From Psychroflexus sp. MES1-P1E (lineage in GTDB: Bacteria; Bacteroidota; Bacteroidia; Flavobacteriales; Flavobacteriaceae): DNA of 64,000 bases. The stretch is from NCBI RefSeq assembly GCF_002836055.1, contig NZ_PJBS01000349.1:38078-102077 (forward strand). The letters run 5' to 3'. The position numbers were made by a program, and so were the translations under genes. How positions within the stretch are numbered: position 1 is the stretch's first letter; every line of letters begins with the position of its first letter. The notes under the pieces were generated by a model that did not search any database, was not told where the DNA came from, and saw only the letters and a list, made by a program, of their open reading frames with translations. Positions 45,973-54,420 of this stretch are shown in pieces.

Positions 45973-46145
45973 TCTCGATACTTTTTTCTTTCCTATTCAG
46001 TCAAGTAAAAAACTCCAAATGACAATAATTAGATGCTTTTTAGCACTAATGTATCGAGAGGTTTCTAGTTATCCGAAGTGTTCTCGATATAATTTCAATG
46101 ATTTTTTTTAAGCAAAAATTCATTGAAACCACTCGAACTGACATT
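45973..46145. repeat. Two REP-like units of the TCTCGATAC ... CTCGAACTGACA type
   Basis: Unit one: tctcgatac (45973-45981) with its complement gtatcgaga (46051-46059). Unit two: ttctcgata (46081-46089), an inner stem tttcaatga / tcattgaaa (46094-46102, 46120-46128) and an actcgaactgaca end. The ends resemble a widespread intergenic repeat family that I recall from flavobacteria. The rest of 45631-46334 shows no gene. Confidence 0.5.
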
Positions 46146-46334
46146 TTTAATAAGCATTTATCGTTACGTTTTTAAAGCTTCAAAAAGTCCTTCAGTGGAA
46201 CACGGCACCCGACATCCGCATTAGTTTTAGAGAATGTAACAGTGGTCTTCTAAACATTTAATCTTGTTGGATTAAATTCAGAATAAAGGCCTCTAAAACT
46301 TTGTTTAAATAGCGGACTAGAAGAACCGCTAAAA

Positions 46335-46342
46335 CTATATTT
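46335..46342 (+). promoter_or_regulatory. -7 promoter box for the metallophosphoesterase gene
   Basis: TATATTTG followed by CAAAAAAA, 11 nt before the ATG; the transcript leader would be only a few bases. Confidence 0.5.
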
Positions 46343-46353
46343 GCAAAAAAAAG

Positions 46354-47580
46354 ATGCGCTGGATTGTCCCAATTCTTATTCTTATTGCTATTGAGGTCTA
46401 TGCCTTTCAAGCCTTTAAAACCCTATTTAAATTTTGGTGGAGCCTCGGGGTTTATGTAGGCATCACCTTAGTTGTGCTTGGACTGTTGATTTATTCTTTC
46501 TACGAGTCAAGTCCAAATACTTCACTTACTGGATTTCGAGCTTATATGGCTGGTGTTTTCTTAAGTTTACTTTTACTGAAATTGAGTGTTGTGGTCTGGA
46601 TGTTTGGTGAAGACACTGTTCGTTTACTTGTTTATGCTTACCGTAAACTATTTACTACATCTACAGAAAATTTGCCTTCTCGACGAAAATTTATAAGCAC
46701 TATTGCTCTTGGACTTGGAGCTATCCCTTTCCTTTCACTTTTGTATGGGATGTATAAGGGGAAGTATAATTATAAGGTGTTGTCCTATGAGTTGGAATTT
46801 GACAATCTTCCTAAAGCTTTTGATGGCTATACTATTACCCAACTGAGTGATATCCACAGCGGAAGTTTTGATAATACGGAAAAAATTGAATATGCGATTA
46901 ACCTAGTCAATAAACAAGAGTCTGATGTAATTTTATTTACTGGCGATCTCGTTAATAATTTAGCTGATGAAATGACGCCTTGGACTCCTCTTTTTAGTCA
47001 ATTGAAAGCGAAAGATGGTGTTTTTTCCATATTGGGAAACCACGATTATGGCGACTATTATAATTTCGAAAGCCAAACAGATAAACAGCAAAATTTTGAA
47101 GATCTTGTAAATGTTCATTCCGACTTGGGTTGGGATTTACTAAGAAATGAACGTAGAGAGTTGGTAAGAGGGGATAGTAAATTACACTTGATTGGTGTCG
47201 AAAATTGGGGGAAAGGAGGTTTTAAAAAAGCAGGGGATTTTGAAAAAGCCGCTGATGGGATAGAGGCTTCTGATTTTAAAATTTTGATGAGCCATGATCC
47301 TTCCCATTGGGACGAAGTCATTCAACACCATAAGAAAGATGTTCAACTTACATTAAGTGGCCATACTCATGGAATGCAATTTGGGATTGAAATCCCAGGT
47401 TGGTTCAAGTGGAGTCCTGTTCAATATCGGTATGAGCAATGGGCTGGTTTATATGTAAATGCCAAGCGCTTTATCAACGTCAACCGGGGGTTTGGTTTCT
47501 TGGCTTACCCAGGTAGAGTAGGTATATGGCCAGAAGTGACCGTCATTAAATTGAAGCGAAAAGCAACAACTGAGGTATAA
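46354..47580 (+). CDS. Membrane-anchored metallophosphoesterase
   Basis: 408 residues. About four N-terminal membrane segments (within 1-128) with an RRKFIS twin-arginine-like motif near 110, then a calcineurin-type phosphoesterase domain. All metal-binding blocks are intact: QLSDIHSG, FTGDLVNN, LGNHDYGDY, LMSHDPSHW and LSGHTHGMQFG. Members hydrolyse phosphodiesters such as UDP-diacylglucosamine or phospholipids; the substrate here is unknown. Isolated gene. Confidence 0.92.
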   Translation: MRWIVPILILIAIEVYAFQAFKTLFKFWWSLGVYVGITLVVLGLLIYSFYESSPNTSLTGFRAYMAGVFLSLLLLKLSVVVWMFGEDTVRLLVYAYRKLFTTSTENLPSRRKFISTIALGLGAIPFLSLLYGMYKGKYNYKVLSYELEFDNLPKAFDGYTITQLSDIHSGSFDNTEKIEYAINLVNKQESDVILFTGDLVNNLADEMTPWTPLFSQLKAKDGVFSILGNHDYGDYYNFESQTDKQQNFEDLVNVHSDLGWDLLRNERRELVRGDSKLHLIGVENWGKGGFKKAGDFEKAADGIEASDFKILMSHDPSHWDEVIQHHKKDVQLTLSGHTHGMQFGIEIPGWFKWSPVQYRYEQWAGLYVNAKRFINVNRGFGFLAYPGRVGIWPEVTVIKLKRKATTEV

Positions 47581-47771
47581 AAAAAGTGGTTTCAAAACTT
47601 AAGTAGTTACCTTGTCCCTAAGTTTTGGAAGTTTGAAGGTCTATTAAATAATTGACTATCAATAATTTAAAATTTTGAAATTAATCTGGCTGCATGATAT
47701 ATTCAGGCCGCTTCAGAATGATACTTTAATTAGATTTGAGATTGCTTTGTTTGCTTTTAGAAAACGTTTTT

Positions 47772-48011
47772 TTATTTAGAATCCATCATTTAATGGATAC
47801 CATATTGATCGGAAACTCTACCGTAATAAGCCCCACGACTGGTTCTTTGAAAGTCGGTATAGATTTTCCTACCTTGAGAAAGTTTTTCAAATGGTGTTTT
47901 CGCCTTTTTGTCATCTTTCATATCGATACTCATCTGGATGCTGATTCCACTTATAATAGGAGTGTCTGGAGAGGCGTTGTATCCCATAATATAAGAACCA
48001 CTGTTCTTCAA
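47772..48011 (-). pseudogene. 3' remnant of a VOC/PhnB-like gene
   Basis: On the minus strand the frame reads GSYIMGYNASPDT, then KTPFEKLSQGRKIYTDFQRT and YYGRVSDQYGIH, a stop at 47790-47792 where the family has Trp, and MMDSK with a second stop at 47772. This matches the second half of PhnB-like VOC proteins (usually about 140 residues). The first half is missing. The rest of 47581-48077 shows nothing. Confidence 0.6.
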
Positions 48012-48077
48012 TTCAGCATGTTGTAATTAATTTTAAATCTATTCTAAAATTTAAGTATTGATAGAATCTCTGTTCAA

Positions 48078-49907
48078 CTATGCTGCTTGTTTAGCCACTT
48101 CAATCCAAGAGTCCACTTGTCGTTCTAAAAGGTCTAGGGGTAAAGCCCCACTTCCTAAGATGATATCATGGAATTTGCGGATATCGAATTGATCGCCAAG
48201 TTGAGTTTCTGCACGTTGTCTTAACTCTTGAATTTTTAGCATGCCGATTTTATAGCCTGTAGCTTGCCCTGGCATGACCATATAACGTTGGACCTCTGCT
48301 TTTATAGCATTTTCTGAGATGGAAGAATTATCTTTAAAATATTGAATGGCCTCGGCTTCTTTCCAACCTTTGGAATGCAGGCCTGTATCCACTACCAACC
48401 TTATCGCTCTCCAAATTTCATTGACTAGTCGTCCAAAATCGTAATACGGGTTTTCATATCCTCCCATCTCTTTAGCAAGTTTTTCAGAATATAAAGCCCA
48501 GCCTTCTACGTAAGCATTGTAGCCTAGTTGTGTTCTAAAGGTTGGAACGGTTTCTAGCTCTTGTGCTATAGAAATTTGCATATGGTGTCCTGGATTGCCT
48601 TCATGATAGGCTACTCCTTCCATAGTGGTTTTAGGCATAGACGACATGTCCGAAAGGTGAACATAATAAGTGCCAGGTCTGGAGCCGTCTGGTGTTCCCG
48701 CGTTGTAATGTTGTGGTGCACCATCTTGCTCTCTAAAGGCTTCCACGCGTTTTACTTGTAAACTAGCTTTTGGTAAAATGCCAAAATAGTCTGGTAGCTT
48801 TTTGGTGAGTTCATCGATATATTGTTTCGCCTCATTAAGATAGTCTTGACGGCCTTCGTCTGTGTTTGGGAAATAAAACTGCTCATCCTCGTCAATAAAT
48901 TTAAAGAACTCTTGTAAGTCACCTTCAAAACCAACTTCATTTTTAATGCTTAGCATTTCCTTTTGGATTCTCTCTACCTCCTTCAGGCCTGTGTTATGGA
49001 TTTCATCTGCTGTAAGTAAAGTTGTGGTAGACGTTTTAAGTGTATAGTCATAAAAAGCTTTTCCGTTTGGATGCCGACTCACTCCTGTAGGGGTTTCTAA
49101 AGCATTTGGGATTTCGTTTTCTGTCCAAGCGATGAGATTGTTATATGCAGGTTGAAATACTTTAAGCAGCATTTCTCTTGAAGCTGTTCTTAGCTCCTTA
49201 GCGTGTTGATCATCTATTTTATTTTGAGCTAAAAGACTATCGGTTTTTCTCAGCATATCCTCATATAAAGGGGAGTTAACTTCTGAGTCTTGAAAAGGTT
49301 GTCCGGTAACAATAGCTCTGCTTTGCTTTAAGACTGTCTCTAGAGCAAATCTAGGCGGAAGAATATCTTTGGAAGCTTGAGATTTTACTCTATCGACCAG
49401 TTGATTGATCGCTCTTGCTGTTCCTTGAATCCTATTAACATAAGCTTGCATATCTTCTAAGCTATCTACTTTATGAAAGTTGATAAGCATACTAGGAAGT
49501 CGCGTATGTATTCCTGTCATTTGGTCGAAGACGTACTCTAAATCTTGATACTCTAGGCCTTCTTGAAGAAGCTCATTCTGGTAAAGCCAGATATCATAGG
49601 ACATTTGGTCTTGCTTATTAAGAGATTGATACTCGAAATTTTTCTCGAGTTCGTCAACACTCTCCTGCATCCACGTTGCATTTTCGATTTGAGCATCAAG
49701 GCTTAAATCATCAATTTGATCATATTTATCCTTTATCCCAAGAGACGTTAGCTTTAAGGGGCTTTTTTGGAGAGACTCTTCGTATTTCTCTTCAAACCAA
49801 GCGTTAAGGTCTTCGTTTGGAGTTTTTTCTTTTTCTGGAGCTTTGTCACAAGAATAGCCTACAATGAGAAGCAGGACCAACACGTGTTTTATTTTTAAAA
49901 ATGCCAT
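48078..49907 (-). CDS. DUF885 family lipoprotein, probable metallopeptidase
   Basis: 609 residues. A lipobox-like LLLIVGYSCDKA marks a lipoprotein (Cys at about 20). The DUF885 domain fills the rest and contains the zinc motif HEGNPGHHMQ with a downstream Glu-rich helix (YVEGWALYSEKLAKEM). Such proteins are secreted carboxypeptidase-like enzymes of uncertain substrate, common as multiple paralogues in Flavobacteriia. Not obviously in an operon. Confidence 0.92.
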   Translation of the reverse strand: MAFLKIKHVLVLLLIVGYSCDKAPEKEKTPNEDLNAWFEEKYEESLQKSPLKLTSLGIKDKYDQIDDLSLDAQIENATWMQESVDELEKNFEYQSLNKQDQMSYDIWLYQNELLQEGLEYQDLEYVFDQMTGIHTRLPSMLINFHKVDSLEDMQAYVNRIQGTARAINQLVDRVKSQASKDILPPRFALETVLKQSRAIVTGQPFQDSEVNSPLYEDMLRKTDSLLAQNKIDDQHAKELRTASREMLLKVFQPAYNNLIAWTENEIPNALETPTGVSRHPNGKAFYDYTLKTSTTTLLTADEIHNTGLKEVERIQKEMLSIKNEVGFEGDLQEFFKFIDEDEQFYFPNTDEGRQDYLNEAKQYIDELTKKLPDYFGILPKASLQVKRVEAFREQDGAPQHYNAGTPDGSRPGTYYVHLSDMSSMPKTTMEGVAYHEGNPGHHMQISIAQELETVPTFRTQLGYNAYVEGWALYSEKLAKEMGGYENPYYDFGRLVNEIWRAIRLVVDTGLHSKGWKEAEAIQYFKDNSSISENAIKAEVQRYMVMPGQATGYKIGMLKIQELRQRAETQLGDQFDIRKFHDIILGSGALPLDLLERQVDSWIEVAKQAA

Positions 49908-50134
49908 AGGAGTAAGGTTTATAAATGTTGTATCAGCTTAAATTAATAGGTATCTAAAATAGTGGGTTAATCATAATGTATTTTAATTTTAAACAAGTTT
50001 TATAAGATGTTATTAGTGGGGAAGTTAATGTAAAAATTTGTAGTTAAGCTTTCTGTTGAATTATGGAATTAAATAGAGCTATAGATTTCTTTTTTATAAG
50101 TGATGAAGTAGTCTTTAGTTTTTTCAAACTAAAA

Positions 50135-50563
50135 TTAATTTAGTTTATAATGCATTCCTAAAAATCCCCTGACAAATAAGTCATTGAGATCAAATTCATA
50201 AATGAGATTAAACTCGATGTTAAAAGATAGATCTTTTATATTTTCAAAAGGTTTAATGCCAATACCAACGGAAATAATACCGCCATTGATGTTATTTAAA
50301 ATGGCATCAGCACTTAAGTAAAAATCATAACTTGACTTTGTCACTATATTATGATCGTTGACGATCTCAGGGTTGAAATTATCAACAGAAGTATCTGAAT
50401 AAATTCTAAGACCTGTCCAAAACCTCTTATTGATATGATAATCAACAGCAAATTTTGAGCCTGAACTATTGGTGTAAAATGCTGCTGTAATCTGCGAATA
50501 AGTATCAATTAAAGTGCAGAAGATTAGAAATAAAGACGGAAGGATGAGTTTTATAAGTGTTTT
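50135..50563 (-). pseudogene. Small secreted barrel-like protein gene lacking a start codon
   Basis: The frame is open from 50563 to a stop at 50135, about 142 codons. It reads KTLIKLILPSLFLIF, then TYSQITAAFYTN: a clear signal peptide and cleavage site, followed by a barrel-type sequence ending RGFLGMHYKLN. No ATG, GTG or TTG occurs before the GTG at 50344, which is inside the mature part. An in-frame TAA lies just upstream of the signal peptide. Either the start was lost recently or an AUA/CUC-type start is used. Bases 49908-50134 show nothing. Confidence 0.55.
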
Positions 50564-50745
50564 TTAGATAATTCAAATGAATATTTTAATTTTCCAAAAT
50601 AAAGCGTGACTTTAATTAGCGTGCGTTTGTTAAATAAAACTAAAAATTTTACAATTAATTAACTCATAACAACATTAAAAAGTATTTTAGAGCAATATAA
50701 ATGAATAATTGCGCAATTATTTTTAACTTAATTAAATTAAAAATT

Positions 50746-51642
50746 ATGAAACTACAAAGATTATTTATCGTCCCAGCGGTCTTCGGATTACTTTTGGGAT
50801 CATGTGAAGCTGACAAAGTTACAAGCGAAGAGGTTTTGGATACCAACCAAATTGATAACTCTGATAGAATTATTTTAGGAGTCAATACATCAGAGACTCC
50901 TACCAATTTAGATCAATCTACCTTAGACTTAATTTCTAAAAACCATTTGAGTGCATTGGGAGCTCAACGTGAAGAAATGGTTCTTCCCGGTGGTGAGAAG
51001 CGCGAGGTGATTCGAGTTGAAGGAGATATCGTGATGTCCCTAGAGGAACTTAGCGGACTAGATTTCCAGGGTTATGAGGATACCCATAATAAACAATATA
51101 GTACCAACGCCTTAGTCAGTCCTCAAACTATAACTGTGATTGGTTATACGGGTGGAAGTCAAGCCTTAACTACTAAAGAGAGAACAGCTTTGAGTTGGGC
51201 TATTGCAAATTACAACCGACTGAATTTGAATATCAATTTCAATCTTACTTTTGGAACCAACTATCAAAATAAAGATATGGTAGTCTATAACAATACTGTA
51301 AACAACCCTAGTGGTGCTGGAGGTTCAGCAGGTTTTCCCAGTAACGGAAACCCCAACAAATTTGTTCAGATTTACGGGTTGAGTAATTACAATACCAACG
51401 TTATTGAGCACGTGATCACTCATGAAATTGGACATTCTGTAGGTTTTAGACATACCGATTTCTTTAGTCGCCAGAGTTGTGGACAAAATACCAATGAAGG
51501 AACCGCTGGTGTAGGTGCAAACTACATTCCAGGAACTCCATCAGGATTTGATCCAACGTCTATCATGTTAGCCTGTTTTAGCAATAATGAAGATGGAGAG
51601 TTTAATTCTAACGACGTGACTGCCCTGAATTTCCTATACTAA
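50746..51642 (+). CDS. M57-family zinc metalloprotease lipoprotein
   Basis: 298 residues from MKLQRLFIV at 50746; the upstream ATG at 50701 gives a spurious leader. Lipobox LLLGSCEAD (Cys about 19). The catalytic motif HVITHEIGHSVGFRHTDFF is an HExxHxxGxxH zinc site of the metzincin type, characteristic of dual-action HEIGH proteases (peptidase M57). SCGQNTNEGTAGVGANYIPG and SIMLAC form the Met-turn region. Probably secreted or surface exposed. Confidence 0.93.
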   Translation: MKLQRLFIVPAVFGLLLGSCEADKVTSEEVLDTNQIDNSDRIILGVNTSETPTNLDQSTLDLISKNHLSALGAQREEMVLPGGEKREVIRVEGDIVMSLEELSGLDFQGYEDTHNKQYSTNALVSPQTITVIGYTGGSQALTTKERTALSWAIANYNRLNLNINFNLTFGTNYQNKDMVVYNNTVNNPSGAGGSAGFPSNGNPNKFVQIYGLSNYNTNVIEHVITHEIGHSVGFRHTDFFSRQSCGQNTNEGTAGVGANYIPGTPSGFDPTSIMLACFSNNEDGEFNSNDVTALNFLY

Positions 51643-51677
51643 GTAAAAGAGTATAGTTATTTTGAAGTTCAGCCTTT

Positions 51678-51709
51678 AAAACCGTCTCCAGAGTGGAGAC
51701 GGTTTTTTT
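51678..51709 (+). terminator. Terminator after the M57 protease gene
   Basis: Twelve-bp stem aaaccgtctcca / tggagacggttt with loop gag and a T7 tail; 36 nt after the stop. Bases 51710-51883 show nothing. Confidence 0.92.
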
Positions 51710-51883
51710 ATATAAAGCATCACGTATAAATTCTATGAGGTAAATTTCAGTATGTCAGTGTTAGATTTTCTTATAATCTAGACTTGGACCATCACATTGG
51801 ATCCATGTACTTGATAAGACTTCATTTGAGCTAAAAAACAGATTTTCTTTTAAATCAGATTGGCAAGAGCCTATGATCTATCT

Positions 51884-52181
51884 TTATTCTCCGTAGGTAA
51901 GTTCTAAACGTCTCTGGTCTTCATTGAAACTGTAAGTTCCTGAAAGCTCTTCAAAGCTCACATCAGTTTCTCTGGTTTTTAAAAAGTTGCCATCTTCAAA
52001 AAAAACGATAGGATTCTTGCCTTTCCATATCTGAGCCTGTTGTTTCTGAATTTGGAACCATTCCCATCATTTGAATCAGCTTCCAATCTCCTTCCAATGT
52101 AGCTTGAGTGATAGTATCCTGATCGTTGCTACATGAGCATAAAATTATGACAGTAATTAAAGCTAAAAATTTAATTTTCAT
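51884..52181 (-). pseudogene. Lipocalin-like lipoprotein gene with a one-base frameshift
   Basis: Starts MKIKFLALITVIILCSCSND, a lipoprotein signal with Cys near residue 16. TLEGDWKLIQMMG is the lipocalin-like start. After QESYRFF a run of eight T puts the frame at TGA; dropping one T restores EDGNFLKTRETDVS and LSGTYSFNEDQRRLELTYGE to a stop at 51884-51886, giving about 98 residues, the usual family size. It could be a real pseudogene, a homopolymer sequencing error, or slippage. Confidence 0.7.
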
Positions 52182-52280
52182 AACTATTTGGTTCATTAAG
52201 AAGACACATTATATGTGGATAGGTTGTGTTTAATCATAATTTTTTCAATTATTTTATGATATGACACATTCATTTTATAT

Positions 52281-53366
52281 TTAATGAGCTTCTTGTGAAG
52301 AAGGAAGTTTTATTTTATTAAGGCTAAAGGTCATCGATGAGATATCAGCACCCACTTCGTTAATTCTGGAATTTGTGAAATAAAGATAGCCCTCATAAAT
52401 ACTAAAGGTATCCGCCCAACGTATCTGTTCCCCTTCTGCAAGGGTATGAATTTTGCCTTCTGGTGTTCTATATTGAATTTTATCGTGTTCTAAGTCTGCA
52501 AAATAGAGGTTTCCTTCGCTATCGAAAATCATCCCATCGGGAGCGGCTGTTTTAGTTTCAAAGGTAACCTGTTCTTCGATTGGTTTCTTGTCATCGACTT
52601 TTAACACATCCGTGCTTACAGAATACAAGCTATACCCAGTTAAGGCATGATAAAATAGGCGTTCACTTTCAGTATTTAACGCAATGCCATCGGAATGAAT
52701 GGTGTTCTCCCATTTCTTTTCACCAAAAGTTAGAAAGGATTGTTCTGCGGTGGTAGAGCTATGTTCGTTCAGTACTCTTCTGGTTTTCCCTGAATCAATA
52801 TCTACTATGACCAATCCAGGATGGCCAGAATCCGTTATGTAGATTCTATCATTCTTCTTATCTACTCTAAGATCATTGATATAAGAATCTTTATAATAGC
52901 TAGTCTCTTCTAATATATAAGTTTCAAACAAAGTAGCTGTGGCTAAATCAAAAACGAAAATACGCGGAGCATCCATTACGTCCTGAAACAATTGACTTCT
53001 GGTATCCAAAACATATAACTTGTCCTCAAAAGCCAACACAGATTGAACTCCAATAAATTTGTTTTCTGTAATAGGCTCGCCAATTTCCCAAGAATTCCAA
53101 GAGTCATTAGGATAGCTTTGAGGGTCAGAATTAGGAATTATTTCCACTACTGAATTGTTGACCCCTTTTCTCCATCTTGGAAAATTCACAAAAAGGCGTC
53201 CTTTATCAGTTGCAGTGACTCCAGTGACTTGTTGGCCTTTAAAGCTTGCAACTTCTGTGATAGCATCAGAATTAGCTTTTTCATTCATCTTATTATCCCT
53301 TTCCTGCACATCTTTACAAGACAGAAGTAGAATAATAAAAGAAAGGCTTAGTGTTTTTATTTTCAT
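52281..53366 (-). CDS. Major royal jelly/L-dopachrome tautomerase-related lipoprotein
   Basis: 361 residues. Lipobox IILLLSCKDV (Cys about 17). The remainder is a six-bladed propeller-like sequence of the MRJP/yellow family: FVNFPRWRKGVNNSVVEI, VQSVLAFEDKLYVLDT, IYITDSGHPGLVIVD and SDGIALNTESERLFYH. Function unknown in bacteria; related propellers are lactonases (SMP-30). Confidence 0.88.
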   Translation of the reverse strand: MKIKTLSLSFIILLLSCKDVQERDNKMNEKANSDAITEVASFKGQQVTGVTATDKGRLFVNFPRWRKGVNNSVVEIIPNSDPQSYPNDSWNSWEIGEPITENKFIGVQSVLAFEDKLYVLDTRSQLFQDVMDAPRIFVFDLATATLFETYILEETSYYKDSYINDLRVDKKNDRIYITDSGHPGLVIVDIDSGKTRRVLNEHSSTTAEQSFLTFGEKKWENTIHSDGIALNTESERLFYHALTGYSLYSVSTDVLKVDDKKPIEEQVTFETKTAAPDGMIFDSEGNLYFADLEHDKIQYRTPEGKIHTLAEGEQIRWADTFSIYEGYLYFTNSRINEVGADISSMTFSLNKIKLPSSQEAH

Positions 53367-53525
53367 CTTTAATATTTTAATATTTCAAAATATACAGAAG
53401 CTTAATTAAACTAAAAAGCTATCAGCACAAAAGCTGACGCTTAGCTTGTTAATATTTTTACAAAATAGGGTGACGCGTTTTGCATTATTCTACATTCGTT
53501 TAACATTTTATTTTAAAAACGCATC

Positions 53526-54371
53526 ATGAAATCAATTTTCTTAAAATTTAGTAGTCTAGTCTTCATTGCATTATTGTCATTTTCGCCTACTTTAAATGCT
53601 CAAGAGTTTCAAGGGCAAGCGGTTTATTTTTCTAAGGCTAAGATGGAGCTAGGAAGTTTTGGAGCTAGAATGAGCGAAGCTCAAAAAAAGCAAATCCAAG
53701 CTCGTTTAAAGAATAGATTGCAAAAGACTTATATTTTAAATTTCAATAAGGAGAAGTCTGTGTTTAACGAAGACGAGAAAATAGATGCGATTTCTGGAGC
53801 TACAGATTCTTGGGGTGATAATTTTTCAAGAGGTGAGCAATTTAAAGATGTAAAACAAAAGACCCTAGTCCAAAGTCAAGAATTTTATGGCAAGAAATTT
53901 TTAGTGAAAGATAAGCTAGCCGCTATTGAATGGAAGATGGGGACTGAGTCTAAATCGATAGGCCAATATATGTGCTTTAAAGCAACGGCTTCCGTACCAA
54001 CCGATGAATTGGAGTGGTATAATTTTTCTTGGGGCGACTTAAGAGAAACGAACACTGAGGCTAAAACTGACTCAACGGCTGTTAAAATGGAAGATTTAGA
54101 GATAAAAACAACTGAGGTAGAAGCTTGGTATACACTTCAAATTCCTGTAAGCCACGGTCCTGGAGAATACTGGGGACTTCCGGGTCTTATTCTAGAGGTA
54201 AGTGCAGGAAATACAGTTATGCTGTGTTCTAAAATAGTCATAAATCCAGAAGAGGGGATAGAGATTAAAGCTCCAGATAAAGGTAAAGAGATCACGAAAA
54301 ATGATTATCAAGCAACCATTCAAGAGAAAATGCTTGAGATGAGAAACAATAGAGGTCGACGACGAGGTTGA
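53526..54371 (+). CDS. GLPGLI family protein
   Basis: 281 residues. Signal peptide to LNAQE (about 26). The family hallmark YWGLPGLILEV is near residue 220. Found only in Bacteroidota and typically next to a TonB-dependent receptor, as here (49 nt to the next gene). The end is basic (RNNRGRRRG). Function not established; probably an exported partner of the receptor. Confidence 0.92.
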   Translation: MKSIFLKFSSLVFIALLSFSPTLNAQEFQGQAVYFSKAKMELGSFGARMSEAQKKQIQARLKNRLQKTYILNFNKEKSVFNEDEKIDAISGATDSWGDNFSRGEQFKDVKQKTLVQSQEFYGKKFLVKDKLAAIEWKMGTESKSIGQYMCFKATASVPTDELEWYNFSWGDLRETNTEAKTDSTAVKMEDLEIKTTEVEAWYTLQIPVSHGPGEYWGLPGLILEVSAGNTVMLCSKIVINPEEGIEIKAPDKGKEITKNDYQATIQEKMLEMRNNRGRRRG

Positions 54372-54420
54372 TCCAAATTAAATCGATAAATAGAACTCAA
54401 CTTACACCTCACATAAATTT

